In this document: positions 8,270 to 16,122 of the stretch, piece by piece
Position numbering within the stretch: position 1 is the first letter of the stretch
Layout: every line of letters begins with the position of its first letter
Source of the DNA: Akkermansia sp.
GTDB lineage: Bacteria; Verrucomicrobiota; Verrucomicrobiia; Verrucomicrobiales; Akkermansiaceae
Direction of reading: 5' to 3'
Assembly: GCA_017471985.1 (NCBI GenBank)
Contig: JAFURE010000071.1
Location: 1-59,643 of the forward strand
Length of the DNA: 59,643 bases
The notes under the pieces: model-generated
What the model was told of the DNA's origin: nothing
The model's database searches: none
The model's input: the letters and a program-made list of their open reading frames with translations, nothing else
Program-made: the position numbers and the translations under genes

Positions 8270-9976
8270 ATGACAAAATCAGCAAAGATAACTCTGATAA
8301 AGTTGCTCATCGTACTGCTGCTCAGTGGCAGTATGCTACTGCTCCCCTTTGAGGAGTGGGGTGTACCGATTAACGCTGTGCAGAGCCGAGTGATTGCGTT
8401 GTTCGTATTCGCCGCCCTCATGTGGATTCTGGAGGTTATTCCGATTTGGACCACCTCCGTTCTGGTTATCACCCTCACCCTGCTGGGTATGTCCAACCAG
8501 AGCCTCAATTTCCTGCAGACAGAGCGTTATGATGCCGCCGCCGTGAAAGCCATTGTGGCCGAGGCCTACGGCCCCACCGCCAATGCCGACACCGTGAAGA
8601 AAACACAGGATACCGTGCTGGCCGACCTCAAGAAGCAGACCTCCCTCTCCCCCACCTACGTACGCACCACCATCAACAACGCCATCCTCGCCCCCGTGGT
8701 GAGCGGCAAGGCTGATGACGCTGCCAAGGCTGAGCTGAAAGCCGCCGCCGGCAAGCTGTATGACGGCGAGCTGAGCGAGCGCATCAACGGTCTTTCCCTC
8801 GTAAGCGTGGCCAAGCAGAAGAGCATCTTCGGCACCTTTGCTGACCCCATCATCATTCTGTTCCTCGGTGGTTTCTTCCTGGCAGATGCCGCCACCAAGT
8901 ACCGCCTGGACATCAATCTGGCCCGCGTGCTGCTCAAGCCCTTCGGCACCGATCCCAAGTACGTGCTGCTGGGACTCATGAGCGTAACCGCCATCTTCTC
9001 GATGTTCATGAGCAACACGGCAACCGCCGCCATGATGCTCGCCCTGCTCACCCCGGTGCTGGCTCTCTTCAAGCCCGAGGACCGCGGTCGTGCAGCCTTT
9101 GCGCTGTGCATTCCCATCGGTGCCAACGTAGGTGGTATCGGCACACCCATCGGCACCCCGCCCAACGCCATTGCGCTGAAGTACATGCAGGACCTCGGTC
9201 TTGACGTAACCTTCGGCAAGTGGATGCTGTTCGGTATTCCTTTCGTTATCGTCATGCTGCTGGTAGCCTGGTTCCTGCTTATTAAGATGTTCCCCATCAA
9301 CCAGAAGAGCCTGGACCTCTCCCGTGAGCTGAAGGGCAAGTTCCTTACCACGCCCAAGGCCATCATCGTGTACATCACCTTCATCGTCACCATCCTGATG
9401 TGGGTGATTCCCAAGGAATACCACGGTCTGGACTCCAACTCCGTGGCTATCATCCCCATCGTTGTATTCTCCGTAACAGGTGTCATCACCAAGAAAGACC
9501 TGCGCGGTATGGCCTGGGACGTGCTGTGGCTGGTAGCCGGTGGCTTCGCCCTCGGTGTGGCCCTCAGCGAGACCAACCTGGCCAAGGACATGATCAGCGC
9601 CATTCCCTTCGGCGAGTGGAACTCTGTGGCTCTGCTCGTAGGTGCCAGCTGCATCTGCCTGTTCATGGCCACCTTCATGAGCCACACCGCTACCGCTGCT
9701 CTGCTGGTACCCATTCTGGGTGGTGTGGCAGGCGCCATGATGACCGCCGGCTCCATGGACACCCCCGGTGCCGTGGCTCTGCTGGTGACTGTAGCCTTCG
9801 CCTCCTCTCTGGGTATGGCTCTGCCCATCTCCACACCGCCGAACGCCATGGCCTACGCCACCGGTCACATCGAGCAGAAGGGTATGGCCGTCTCCGGTAC
9901 CATCCTCTGCCTGCTGGGCCTGGCTATCACCATCTTCATGATGGTAGGTCTGGGCGCCATCGGCTTCTTCGGCTGA
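8270..9976 (+). CDS. DASS/SLC13-family dicarboxylate transporter
   Basis: The product has 568 residues and many hydrophobic helices typical of divalent anion:Na+ symporters (CitT/INDY type). The first substrate/sodium motif SNTAT is at 248-252 and is followed by GTPIGTPPN. The second copy is SHTAT at 471-475, followed by ISTPPN, so the second Asn is replaced by His. Residues about 76-188 are a hydrophilic Ala/Lys/Thr-rich insertion between early helices, where relatives pass directly to FADPIIILFLGG. The gene leads a close-packed unit with a sensor kinase, regulator and porin, which suggests uptake of C4-dicarboxylates or a similar carboxylate. The actual substrate is inferred. Confidence 0.88.
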   Translation: MTKSAKITLIKLLIVLLLSGSMLLLPFEEWGVPINAVQSRVIALFVFAALMWILEVIPIWTTSVLVITLTLLGMSNQSLNFLQTERYDAAAVKAIVAEAYGPTANADTVKKTQDTVLADLKKQTSLSPTYVRTTINNAILAPVVSGKADDAAKAELKAAAGKLYDGELSERINGLSLVSVAKQKSIFGTFADPIIILFLGGFFLADAATKYRLDINLARVLLKPFGTDPKYVLLGLMSVTAIFSMFMSNTATAAMMLALLTPVLALFKPEDRGRAAFALCIPIGANVGGIGTPIGTPPNAIALKYMQDLGLDVTFGKWMLFGIPFVIVMLLVAWFLLIKMFPINQKSLDLSRELKGKFLTTPKAIIVYITFIVTILMWVIPKEYHGLDSNSVAIIPIVVFSVTGVITKKDLRGMAWDVLWLVAGGFALGVALSETNLAKDMISAIPFGEWNSVALLVGASCICLFMATFMSHTATAALLVPILGGVAGAMMTAGSMDTPGAVALLVTVAFASSLGMALPISTPPNAMAYATGHIEQKGMAVSGTILCLLGLAITIFMMVGLGAIGFFG

Positions 9977-10006
9977 TATTATTAACCCAAGCACTCCTCC
10001 ACTCAC

Positions 10007-11449
10007 ATGAGCGTCCTGCTGCCACTGCCTGAGCACATTCTGGAACCGCTGGAAAGACTCAACCGGGTCTACTTCAGCGACTCCGGGCGAACCGTCGAGT
10101 TCGCCAAGGGTGACACGGTAGTGCAGCAGGACGAGGAGTGCCACCGTATCTACCTCGTACTCGAAGGTGAGCTGGTAGCCTACCGTCAGGCCGAGATGGT
10201 GCCCGGCACCGAATTGCCCGCCGAGGTCGCCACTCGCAAGCACGAGGTATTCCGCGCAGGCGTGGGCTCCTACGTCTGTGTGCAGGCTTTCTTCTCACGC
10301 GCGTTCCGCAGTTCCAACGAGATTGTGGCTCTGGCCGATACACGCCTGGCCTATGTGGACGACACGACCCCGGCAGTAGAACCCGAAAAATACGGTAGTT
10401 TCGAGCACCAGTTCATTCCGGTGCTTGTACATGAGCTGGCAGCTCGTAACATGCGAATATTCGTGCATGCCTCTGCCAAGGAAGAGGCGCAGCGCCTGCT
10501 GCACCGCTCGGAAATGGCAGCCACGCTCGGTCAGCTCTCTGCCGGGATAGCCCATGAACTCAACAACGCCGTAGGTGTCATCACCCGCCGCACGGAGTTC
10601 GTGGCCGAGCACCTCGAGAAGTTCCTGGCCGAGGACAACAAGTACAACTCGCAGCTCTTCCGTTACGGGTACGATGACACCAGTTTTACCGCAGCAAGCG
10701 AGCTGCGATCCATTGCCCGCAAGTGGGAGCGCGAACTCAACCTGCCCCAGCCCGCCGCCAAGGTATTGGCCCATATCATACCCGATACCAAGACGCTGGT
10801 CAAATATGGCCCGGATTTCGTGAAACATGTGCGCAACAACTACAGTTTCTGGGAACTGGGGCACGATATGCGCGACCTGCAGGTAGCAGCCAAGCATGCC
10901 ACGGGTATTGTGCGTGCGGTCAAGCTGCTGGGCGGTGGTAATTCCACCCGCCAGGAGGGCGTCGATGTACGCGAGAGCGTGAACGACGCCATGAACCTGC
11001 TCACCAACAAACTCAAACACATCACGGTTGAGACCGAGCTGGACCCCTGCCCGCTCCTCACCGCAGACCTCACCGAACTGGTGCAGATCTGGACCAACAT
11101 CATCAACAATGCGTACGATGCCATGCAACAGGCACAGACCCCCAATGCCACCGTGCGCATCTGCACAAGCTCCTTCCACGCAGAGGGTCACGACCTGCTG
11201 CCCACGGAGTACGTGCGCGTGTCCATCTCCAACAATGGCCCGCCCATTCCCGAGGAGATACACGAAAAAATCTTCAACCCGAACTTCACAACCAAGAAAC
11301 TCGGGCTGGACTTCGGGCTCGGTCTGGGCCTTTCCATTGTCCGCCGCCTGGTAGACAGTTATAACGGCACCATCGAGCTCATCAGCAACGAAACAGAAAC
11401 GACCTTCACTATTAACCTTCCCACCACTCAAATCAATGGAAACGATTAA
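10007..11449 (+). CDS. Soluble sensor histidine kinase with cNMP-binding-like domain
   Basis: The product has 480 residues and no membrane segment. Residues about 10-125 look like a cyclic-nucleotide-binding-type beta roll (FAKGDTVVQQDEECHRIYLV). The HisKA-like H-box is GIAHELNN with phosphoacceptor His183. The catalytic domain has an N-box (IWTNIINNAYDAM, near 365) and a G-box (GLGLGLSIVRRL, near 440). It follows the transporter by 30 bp and overlaps the response regulator by 14 bp, so the two signalling genes are translationally coupled. The input is probably an intracellular ligand or redox state, since there is no periplasmic domain. The ligand cannot be named from sequence. Confidence 0.88.
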   Translation: MSVLLPLPEHILEPLERLNRVYFSDSGRTVEFAKGDTVVQQDEECHRIYLVLEGELVAYRQAEMVPGTELPAEVATRKHEVFRAGVGSYVCVQAFFSRAFRSSNEIVALADTRLAYVDDTTPAVEPEKYGSFEHQFIPVLVHELAARNMRIFVHASAKEEAQRLLHRSEMAATLGQLSAGIAHELNNAVGVITRRTEFVAEHLEKFLAEDNKYNSQLFRYGYDDTSFTAASELRSIARKWERELNLPQPAAKVLAHIIPDTKTLVKYGPDFVKHVRNNYSFWELGHDMRDLQVAAKHATGIVRAVKLLGGGNSTRQEGVDVRESVNDAMNLLTNKLKHITVETELDPCPLLTADLTELVQIWTNIINNAYDAMQQAQTPNATVRICTSSFHAEGHDLLPTEYVRVSISNNGPPIPEEIHEKIFNPNFTTKKLGLDFGLGLGLSIVRRLVDSYNGTIELISNETETTFTINLPTTQINGND

Positions 11450-11909
11450 CATCATTTGTGTAGATGACCAGCAGGAAGTGCTGGATTCTGTCATGAGAGA
11501 CCTCCGCCCCCTCACCCCGCTCATTCGCCTGGAGGAAGCCTCGGGCGTGGAAGACTGCCTGAGCCTGATGGATCAGATTGACTCCGACGGCGATTATGTG
11601 GGCATCGTCATCTCTGACCAGGTCATGCCCGGCGCCAACGGCACAGAGCTGCTGGCCAAGGTAGCCGCCGACCGCCGCTTTGCCAAGACCCGCAAGGTGC
11701 TGCTGACCGGTCAGGCCACCCATGCCGACACCATCAACGCCATCAACGACGGCCACATCGACAACTACATCGAGAAGCCCTGGCAGCAGGAAAAACTGCT
11801 CGCTATCGTCAAAAAGCTGCTCACCCTCTACGTGCTCGATGCCGGTCTGGACCACACCGAGTACATGAGCGTGCTCGACCAGCCCACACTCTTTGCAAAG
11901 ATTCGCTGA
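11436..11909 (+). CDS. Single-domain response regulator
   Basis: The product has 157 residues with one receiver domain and no DNA-binding output. The acidic pocket is Asp10/Asp11, the phosphoacceptor is Asp61 (ISDQVMPG), the switch residue is Thr91 (LLTGQ) and the conserved Lys is Lys114 (EKPW). A C-terminal extension of about 30 residues (132-157) follows the receiver fold. It overlaps the kinase gene and lies 8 bp before the porin gene. With no output domain it may act by protein contact, as a phosphate sink, or through another regulator. The partner kinase is the adjacent one by context. Confidence 0.9.
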   Translation: METINIICVDDQQEVLDSVMRDLRPLTPLIRLEEASGVEDCLSLMDQIDSDGDYVGIVISDQVMPGANGTELLAKVAADRRFAKTRKVLLTGQATHADTINAINDGHIDNYIEKPWQQEKLLAIVKKLLTLYVLDAGLDHTEYMSVLDQPTLFAKIR

Positions 11910-11917
11910 CAAGTTTC

Positions 11918-13192
11918 ATGAAAGCTCTCTCTCTGGCACTGGCAGCCGCAACAGCCATCCCGGCTATAGCCGCCGAGCTTACCCCGGCACCCGCTACCCC
12001 GGTCGACACCGATTGGACGGATGCCGTCAAGCGCGCGCTGGTCGTTTACGACAACCCCGACACCTTCGTGCAAAAGGTCAGTTTCGCCTTCCGCCAACAG
12101 TGGCAGATGGCCGTGGTTCAGCCCAACGGCAGCAACGGCCTGCACCTGAAGGACGGCGCCAGTCCCTTCAACAGCGAGTTCCGCCGCAGCTGGCTGGGTG
12201 TGAATGTCGATATGGCCACCGGTACCCGATTCCATACCTACATGCGTTTCGGCGGTCTGCCCATTCGCGAGACCTACTCCGGCGGGCGCACCAAGCGTAA
12301 TTTCTCCTACACCGACCTGTACGATATCTATCTGAGCCAGAAAATCCATGCCGTGGATGGTCTGACCATGCGTGTGGGTAAGTTTGCGCACAAGTTCACC
12401 TTCGACCTGCGAGAGTCGAATGCCGAGATTGAATGCGTGGAGCGCGCTCTCATCTCCAACCAGTTCGGTCTCGATACGAACTGGGGTGTGGAGTTCGAGT
12501 ACAAACCCACCAAACAGGACGTGCTCTTTGTGCAGCTCTTCGCCAACGACCGCGCCAGCTCCAGCAAGAACCCGAACCACTCTGACTGCTACCGTGACGG
12601 TCGTGGCCTGAAGGGCGAGTTCGGCTGGGAGGATAAGTGCTTCATCATTCTGGGTGGCACACACAAGTTCGGTGTAACCGAGCACGGCTACCATGCCCTC
12701 TCGGCCGAGTACCTGCATGACTTCAACAACGCCTACCACGGCAACAAGCCCGGTGCCAATAACTACGGTGCAGGCTTCAAGGATGCCTTCTCCCTGGGCT
12801 ACGAGTACAAGCAGGACAAGCTCACCATCTCCACCAACCTGGTGGCTGCCTTTGAACAGCAGAACGGCAACGGCACCAACAACATCGGCCTGCAAATTCA
12901 GCCCGTCTACGCCCTCACCCCGCAGGTGGACCTCGTGCTCCGCTATGTGGGTATGACCGGCGACGGTGCCTGCAAGCTGGGTGGCGACCGCTACATCTGC
13001 ACTCAGACCACTGCTCCGGCCTGGGTGGACAGCATTCACACCTTCTACATGGGTGTGGACTTGTACGCCTCGCCCAAGAACAAGCATGCAGCCAAGCTTA
13101 TGTTCGGTGCAGAATACACCACGGCCCGCAAGGGTGGCTCTGACTGCTACAACGGCTGGGAGTTCATTACGGCTATCCGCACGAACTTCTGA
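11918..13192 (+). CDS. Outer-membrane porin (phosphate/anion-selective porin-like)
   Basis: The product has 424 residues. A signal peptide covers residues 1-19 (cleavage after IAA). The mature part alternates polar and aromatic residues in beta strands and ends in Phe (TAIRTNF), the outer-membrane barrel signature. The fold resembles porin O/P-type proteins: a glycine-aspartate-rich N-terminal part, then strands such as FHTYMRFGGL and LTMRVGKFAHKF. It is the last gene of the transporter/sensor unit and would give the substrate passage through the outer membrane. A terminator follows at 13221. Anion selectivity is inferred. Confidence 0.82.
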   Translation: MKALSLALAAATAIPAIAAELTPAPATPVDTDWTDAVKRALVVYDNPDTFVQKVSFAFRQQWQMAVVQPNGSNGLHLKDGASPFNSEFRRSWLGVNVDMATGTRFHTYMRFGGLPIRETYSGGRTKRNFSYTDLYDIYLSQKIHAVDGLTMRVGKFAHKFTFDLRESNAEIECVERALISNQFGLDTNWGVEFEYKPTKQDVLFVQLFANDRASSSKNPNHSDCYRDGRGLKGEFGWEDKCFIILGGTHKFGVTEHGYHALSAEYLHDFNNAYHGNKPGANNYGAGFKDAFSLGYEYKQDKLTISTNLVAAFEQQNGNGTNNIGLQIQPVYALTPQVDLVLRYVGMTGDGACKLGGDRYICTQTTAPAWVDSIHTFYMGVDLYASPKNKHAAKLMFGAEYTTARKGGSDCYNGWEFITAIRTNF

Positions 13193-14735
13193 CGCAGACG
13201 CCGAGACCTGATTTCACTGCAAAACCTGCTGGGCTGAAAAGCGCAGCAGGTTTTATGTTACCTCGAATCCAAGCGGAGCCCTTACCATCCGCCAGAGCTG
13301 TGGCATGTGTACCACGGGCCGCAATCGTATCCGCAAAAGCGCGGGACGCCCCGGCGGTGCCCCAGGTGCTCTGCACCAGCGTGTCGGCCACCTTACCCAG
13401 CAGCGGGTCAACAGCGGCGGGCGCGACCAACACCTGAGCGCCTGCACTCTCTACGAGCACATCATCCTCACTTGCCACGGCCACGAGCTCGCCGGTGCGC
13501 ACGGACTCAGCGTAAGCATTCCACGCAGCGGCATCCGTTACGGTCAGGGTGATAGCCTTGCGCTTGGTGTCAAAGGCCAGCGTTGCGGCGTCCGTCCCCA
13601 GCCCCAGCAGCTCATTGAGAGCGGCATCGGTGATGGAGTCATCAATTGTTTTGAAGGTGAATACCTTGAAAGCCTTACCCTTCGCTACATCTTTCTCAGT
13701 CACATTGAAGCCGAGATTGAGCGTCGTGCCGCCCTCCAGCATCAGGCTGTTGCTCACCTTAATGGTCGAGAGCTTGGCACCGCACAGCGTCAGCGTACCG
13801 CTGCCGAGGGTGAGGTCTTTGGCCGACAGGGCTCCATTCAGGCGCAGACTGCTCCGCCACCGAAGTCCAGACAGCCATTCCACCCGCCAATCTCCAGTTC
13901 TCCATTGTTTATAATGGTCGACTGCAATTTGGAGTTCCATCCTTCAACCCACACATAACTCGTACCGGACGTTGTCTGCTTATTCGGAAGAGACGCGTTC
14001 AATTGAAGAGTGGCATCCTTCAGATAGACAGTGCCGGTTCCCAGCGCATTTTCATCCCGATACAGATTGTCAGCATCGGGAATCCAACCATCCATACCGG
14101 TCAATTCCAGACCGTTGTTGTAGATATCGACGCCTTCGGAAATCAGTAGGTAGCGGCCATCCGGGGTATCAACATCCGCCAATCCCAGTTTCAGTGCAAT
14201 CGGCTTTGTTTCAATATAATCGCCGTAATTGTCGTCTTCATCAAAAGTACCGACAGCTCTCCAATCGACATAACCATTGATAAGGGTCTTATCGGCATTC
14301 TCGGCGGAGAAACTGAGTTCCAGATGGCAATCGTCAGACATGACGACACCACCCTCAAACGGCCCCCCCTTAATAGCCAGTGTAGCACCATTTCGTACGG
14401 TTGTGGTGCCTGTAACAGAAAGAACGGCCTTATCGGCAATCAGCAAACGTCCGCCCTCCACTTGCACATCTCCATTCACCTGACTATGGCGAGAGGCCGC
14501 AATTTGTTCGGCTGTCGGTATCAACTCGTCCTCGGAATAGTTGTACTGATTGATGATTTCTTTCAAGTGCTCTTCTGTCTTGGCGCCGTAGAAGATAACA
14601 TCACCACCGGAAAGTTGAGTTTCGCCGTTGATATCCGTGTAATCAGCATTTATTATCAGGCCACCAACGTAAATGATATCATAGAATGTGACGGAACAAC
14701 CAGTGGGGGAAGAAAGCGTAGACGCGAATATTCAT
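13190..14735 (-). pseudogene. Autotransporter passenger remnant, frameshifted and truncated
   Basis: Two overlapping minus-strand frames (14735-13838 and about 13880-13262) together read as one secreted beta-helix passenger. The upstream frame carries SVTFYDIIYVGGLIINADYT and GGDVIFYG repeats. The downstream frame carries GALSAKDLTLGSGTLTL and ends with PLLGKVADTLVQSTWG and DGKGSAWI, the junction that normally enters the autotransporter beta-barrel domain. A single frameshift near 13855 joins them. The signal peptide is absent (stops before about 14735) and the barrel is lost after 13262. The remaining codons to the stop at 13173 are unrelated. This is dead surface-protein DNA at the end of the recO operon. 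Confidence 0.72.
13221..13254 (+). terminator. Terminator of the porin operon
   Basis: AAAACCTGCTG and CAGCAGGTTTT form an 11-bp stem with a 12-nt loop. The A-run on one side and T-run on the other could stop transcription from both strands. Confidence 0.75.
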
Positions 14736-14764
14736 CATAAATGCTGCGCAGCAGGAATTATCCA

Positions 14765-15316
14765 TCAGGCACCTTTGAGACTCATGGCAAGGGCCTGCAT
14801 CAGCTCCTCCCGGCCGGAGGGAAGGCGCTGGAAATGCTGCAACAGGGCGGCGTGTGCAGGCATGGCGGGGCTATAGATACCATGCAGGGTTGCCAGGCGT
14901 TTTTCAAAGTGGGTAAGGATAGCGGGAGCCGGTTCGTGCTCGGTCAGGTAATCGAGAGCACCGGCCATCAGTTTGTGCCATTCCGGCCCAGGAGCACCCG
15001 GCTCAAGCGTAGCGAGCAACAGGTTAGCCATGTAGCTGCACAATCGCAGGCGCAACAGGCTGCGACGCAGCGGCAGGCGCGGGGTGATAAGCTCGGCACT
15101 GTGCAGGGTTGCCAAATCCCCTCGAGTGGGTTCGGAGTACAGCAACTCACACTCGTGGAACAAATCCAGCCGCCCGGTAAAATCGCTGCCGGGTTTACGG
15201 GCATTGCGAGCAGAGGTGCGGACTATCCCCTGCTCGCTTGTACACCAGGTGACAATCAGGCCATAGTCCCCCAGCGGGCTGAGTTTCAGTATACAGCCCT
15301 CATCGCGCCGCTTCAT
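14765..15316 (-). CDS. recO: DNA repair protein RecO
   Basis: The product has 183 residues. It starts with the RecO N-terminal OB-fold pattern (EGCILKLSPLGDYGLIVTWCT) and continues with the conserved NARKPGSDFTGRLDLFHECELL. The rest is the helical RecO domain. RecO loads RecA onto SSB-coated DNA in recombinational repair with RecR. At 183 residues it is clearly shorter than the usual 230-250 and has no Cys cluster for the zinc finger seen in many relatives. Its ATG overlaps the TPR gene stop by ATGA, which argues for translational coupling. It is the last gene of the long minus-strand operon. Confidence 0.85.
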   Translation of the reverse strand: MKRRDEGCILKLSPLGDYGLIVTWCTSEQGIVRTSARNARKPGSDFTGRLDLFHECELLYSEPTRGDLATLHSAELITPRLPLRRSLLRLRLCSYMANLLLATLEPGAPGPEWHKLMAGALDYLTEHEPAPAILTHFEKRLATLHGIYSPAMPAHAALLQHFQRLPSGREELMQALAMSLKGA

Positions 15317-16122
15317 CGGGCAGAACCGGCAGCGAATTTTTCAATTACGCCCGAGTACTCCAGAGCCTGCTTGTAGCCGCTAATGTAGCCGATACCTCTG
15401 TAAATAGAATCTGCCGTATTCAGCTCACGCAAAGCACCCTGCCTGTCGCCCTTTACATAGGCGAAAACCGCCTGGCTGTAGTAATACAGCGGGGAGTCAT
15501 CCATAGGCCCGATATCAGCCACCAGCGCTCTGGCCTCATCCATACGCTCCATCATAATCAGACAGAGGAACTTGCGGAAAGTCAGAGAGCGGGAGAGCTG
15601 CATCATGTCCCTGTACCTGATTTCATCGATGAGCTCATCCGTCTCGGCAATGCATTTGTCGAACTCCTGAGTACCAAGGTAGAGCAACGAGAGAGAAAGT
15701 CTGGCCACGGCATCCTGCGGGTTTTTAAGCCGTGCCTGCTTAAGCAGGGGTTCGGCCTCCGCAAAACGTTTCTGAGAAATCATGGCACTGGCCCGCAGAT
15801 TCCATACGTTGGGATTGTTGCGCGTAAAGGTTTCGCAGGTATTGAGGTGTGACTCACACTCTATCAGTCGCCCCTGAGCATAGCACTTCTTTGCTTCCTG
15901 AAAGGCGGCCGCATACATGGCACGGCTCTCGGCCGGGAGGTTCGACACTTCTTTTAACCAGTCAGCAATATCTTCCTCCTGAGCTTGCTCTGGCTTTTGT
16001 GCAGGCTCATTTCCGGCAGGCAGAAGCCCCCCCACGGGTAAATTACCGGACTGAGCGGAACAAAGTGCCGGCATGAGTAAAGAAACCCCAAAAAACAGTC
16101 GCAACATCTTCATATTCATCAT
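15313..16122 (-). CDS. Secreted TPR-repeat protein
   Basis: The product has 269 residues. It starts at ATG 16122, which overlaps the dxs stop as ATGA. A signal peptide covers about 1-22 (FFGVSLLMPALCSAQ). A Pro/Gln/Glu-rich linker (about 30-48) precedes helical tetratricopeptide-like repeats (about 55-260), for example NPNVWNLRASAMISQKRFAE and DAVARLSLSLLYLGTQEF. TPR proteins act as protein-binding scaffolds, and this one would lie in the periplasm. The partner is unknown. A longer in-frame version from 16362 would start inside dxs and is less likely. Confidence 0.8.
   Translation of the reverse strand: MMNMKMLRLFFGVSLLMPALCSAQSGNLPVGGLLPAGNEPAQKPEQAQEEDIADWLKEVSNLPAESRAMYAAAFQEAKKCYAQGRLIECESHLNTCETFTRNNPNVWNLRASAMISQKRFAEAEPLLKQARLKNPQDAVARLSLSLLYLGTQEFDKCIAETDELIDEIRYRDMMQLSRSLTFRKFLCLIMMERMDEARALVADIGPMDDSPLYYYSQAVFAYVKGDRQGALRELNTADSIYRGIGYISGYKQALEYSGVIEKFAAGSAR

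Noticed and set aside
8336..10243. A 635-codon minus-strand frame opposite the transporter gene
   Set aside because: Composition is Gly/His/Gln-rich nonsense with no hydrophobic pattern. It also crosses into the kinase gene; the plus-strand genes are unambiguous.
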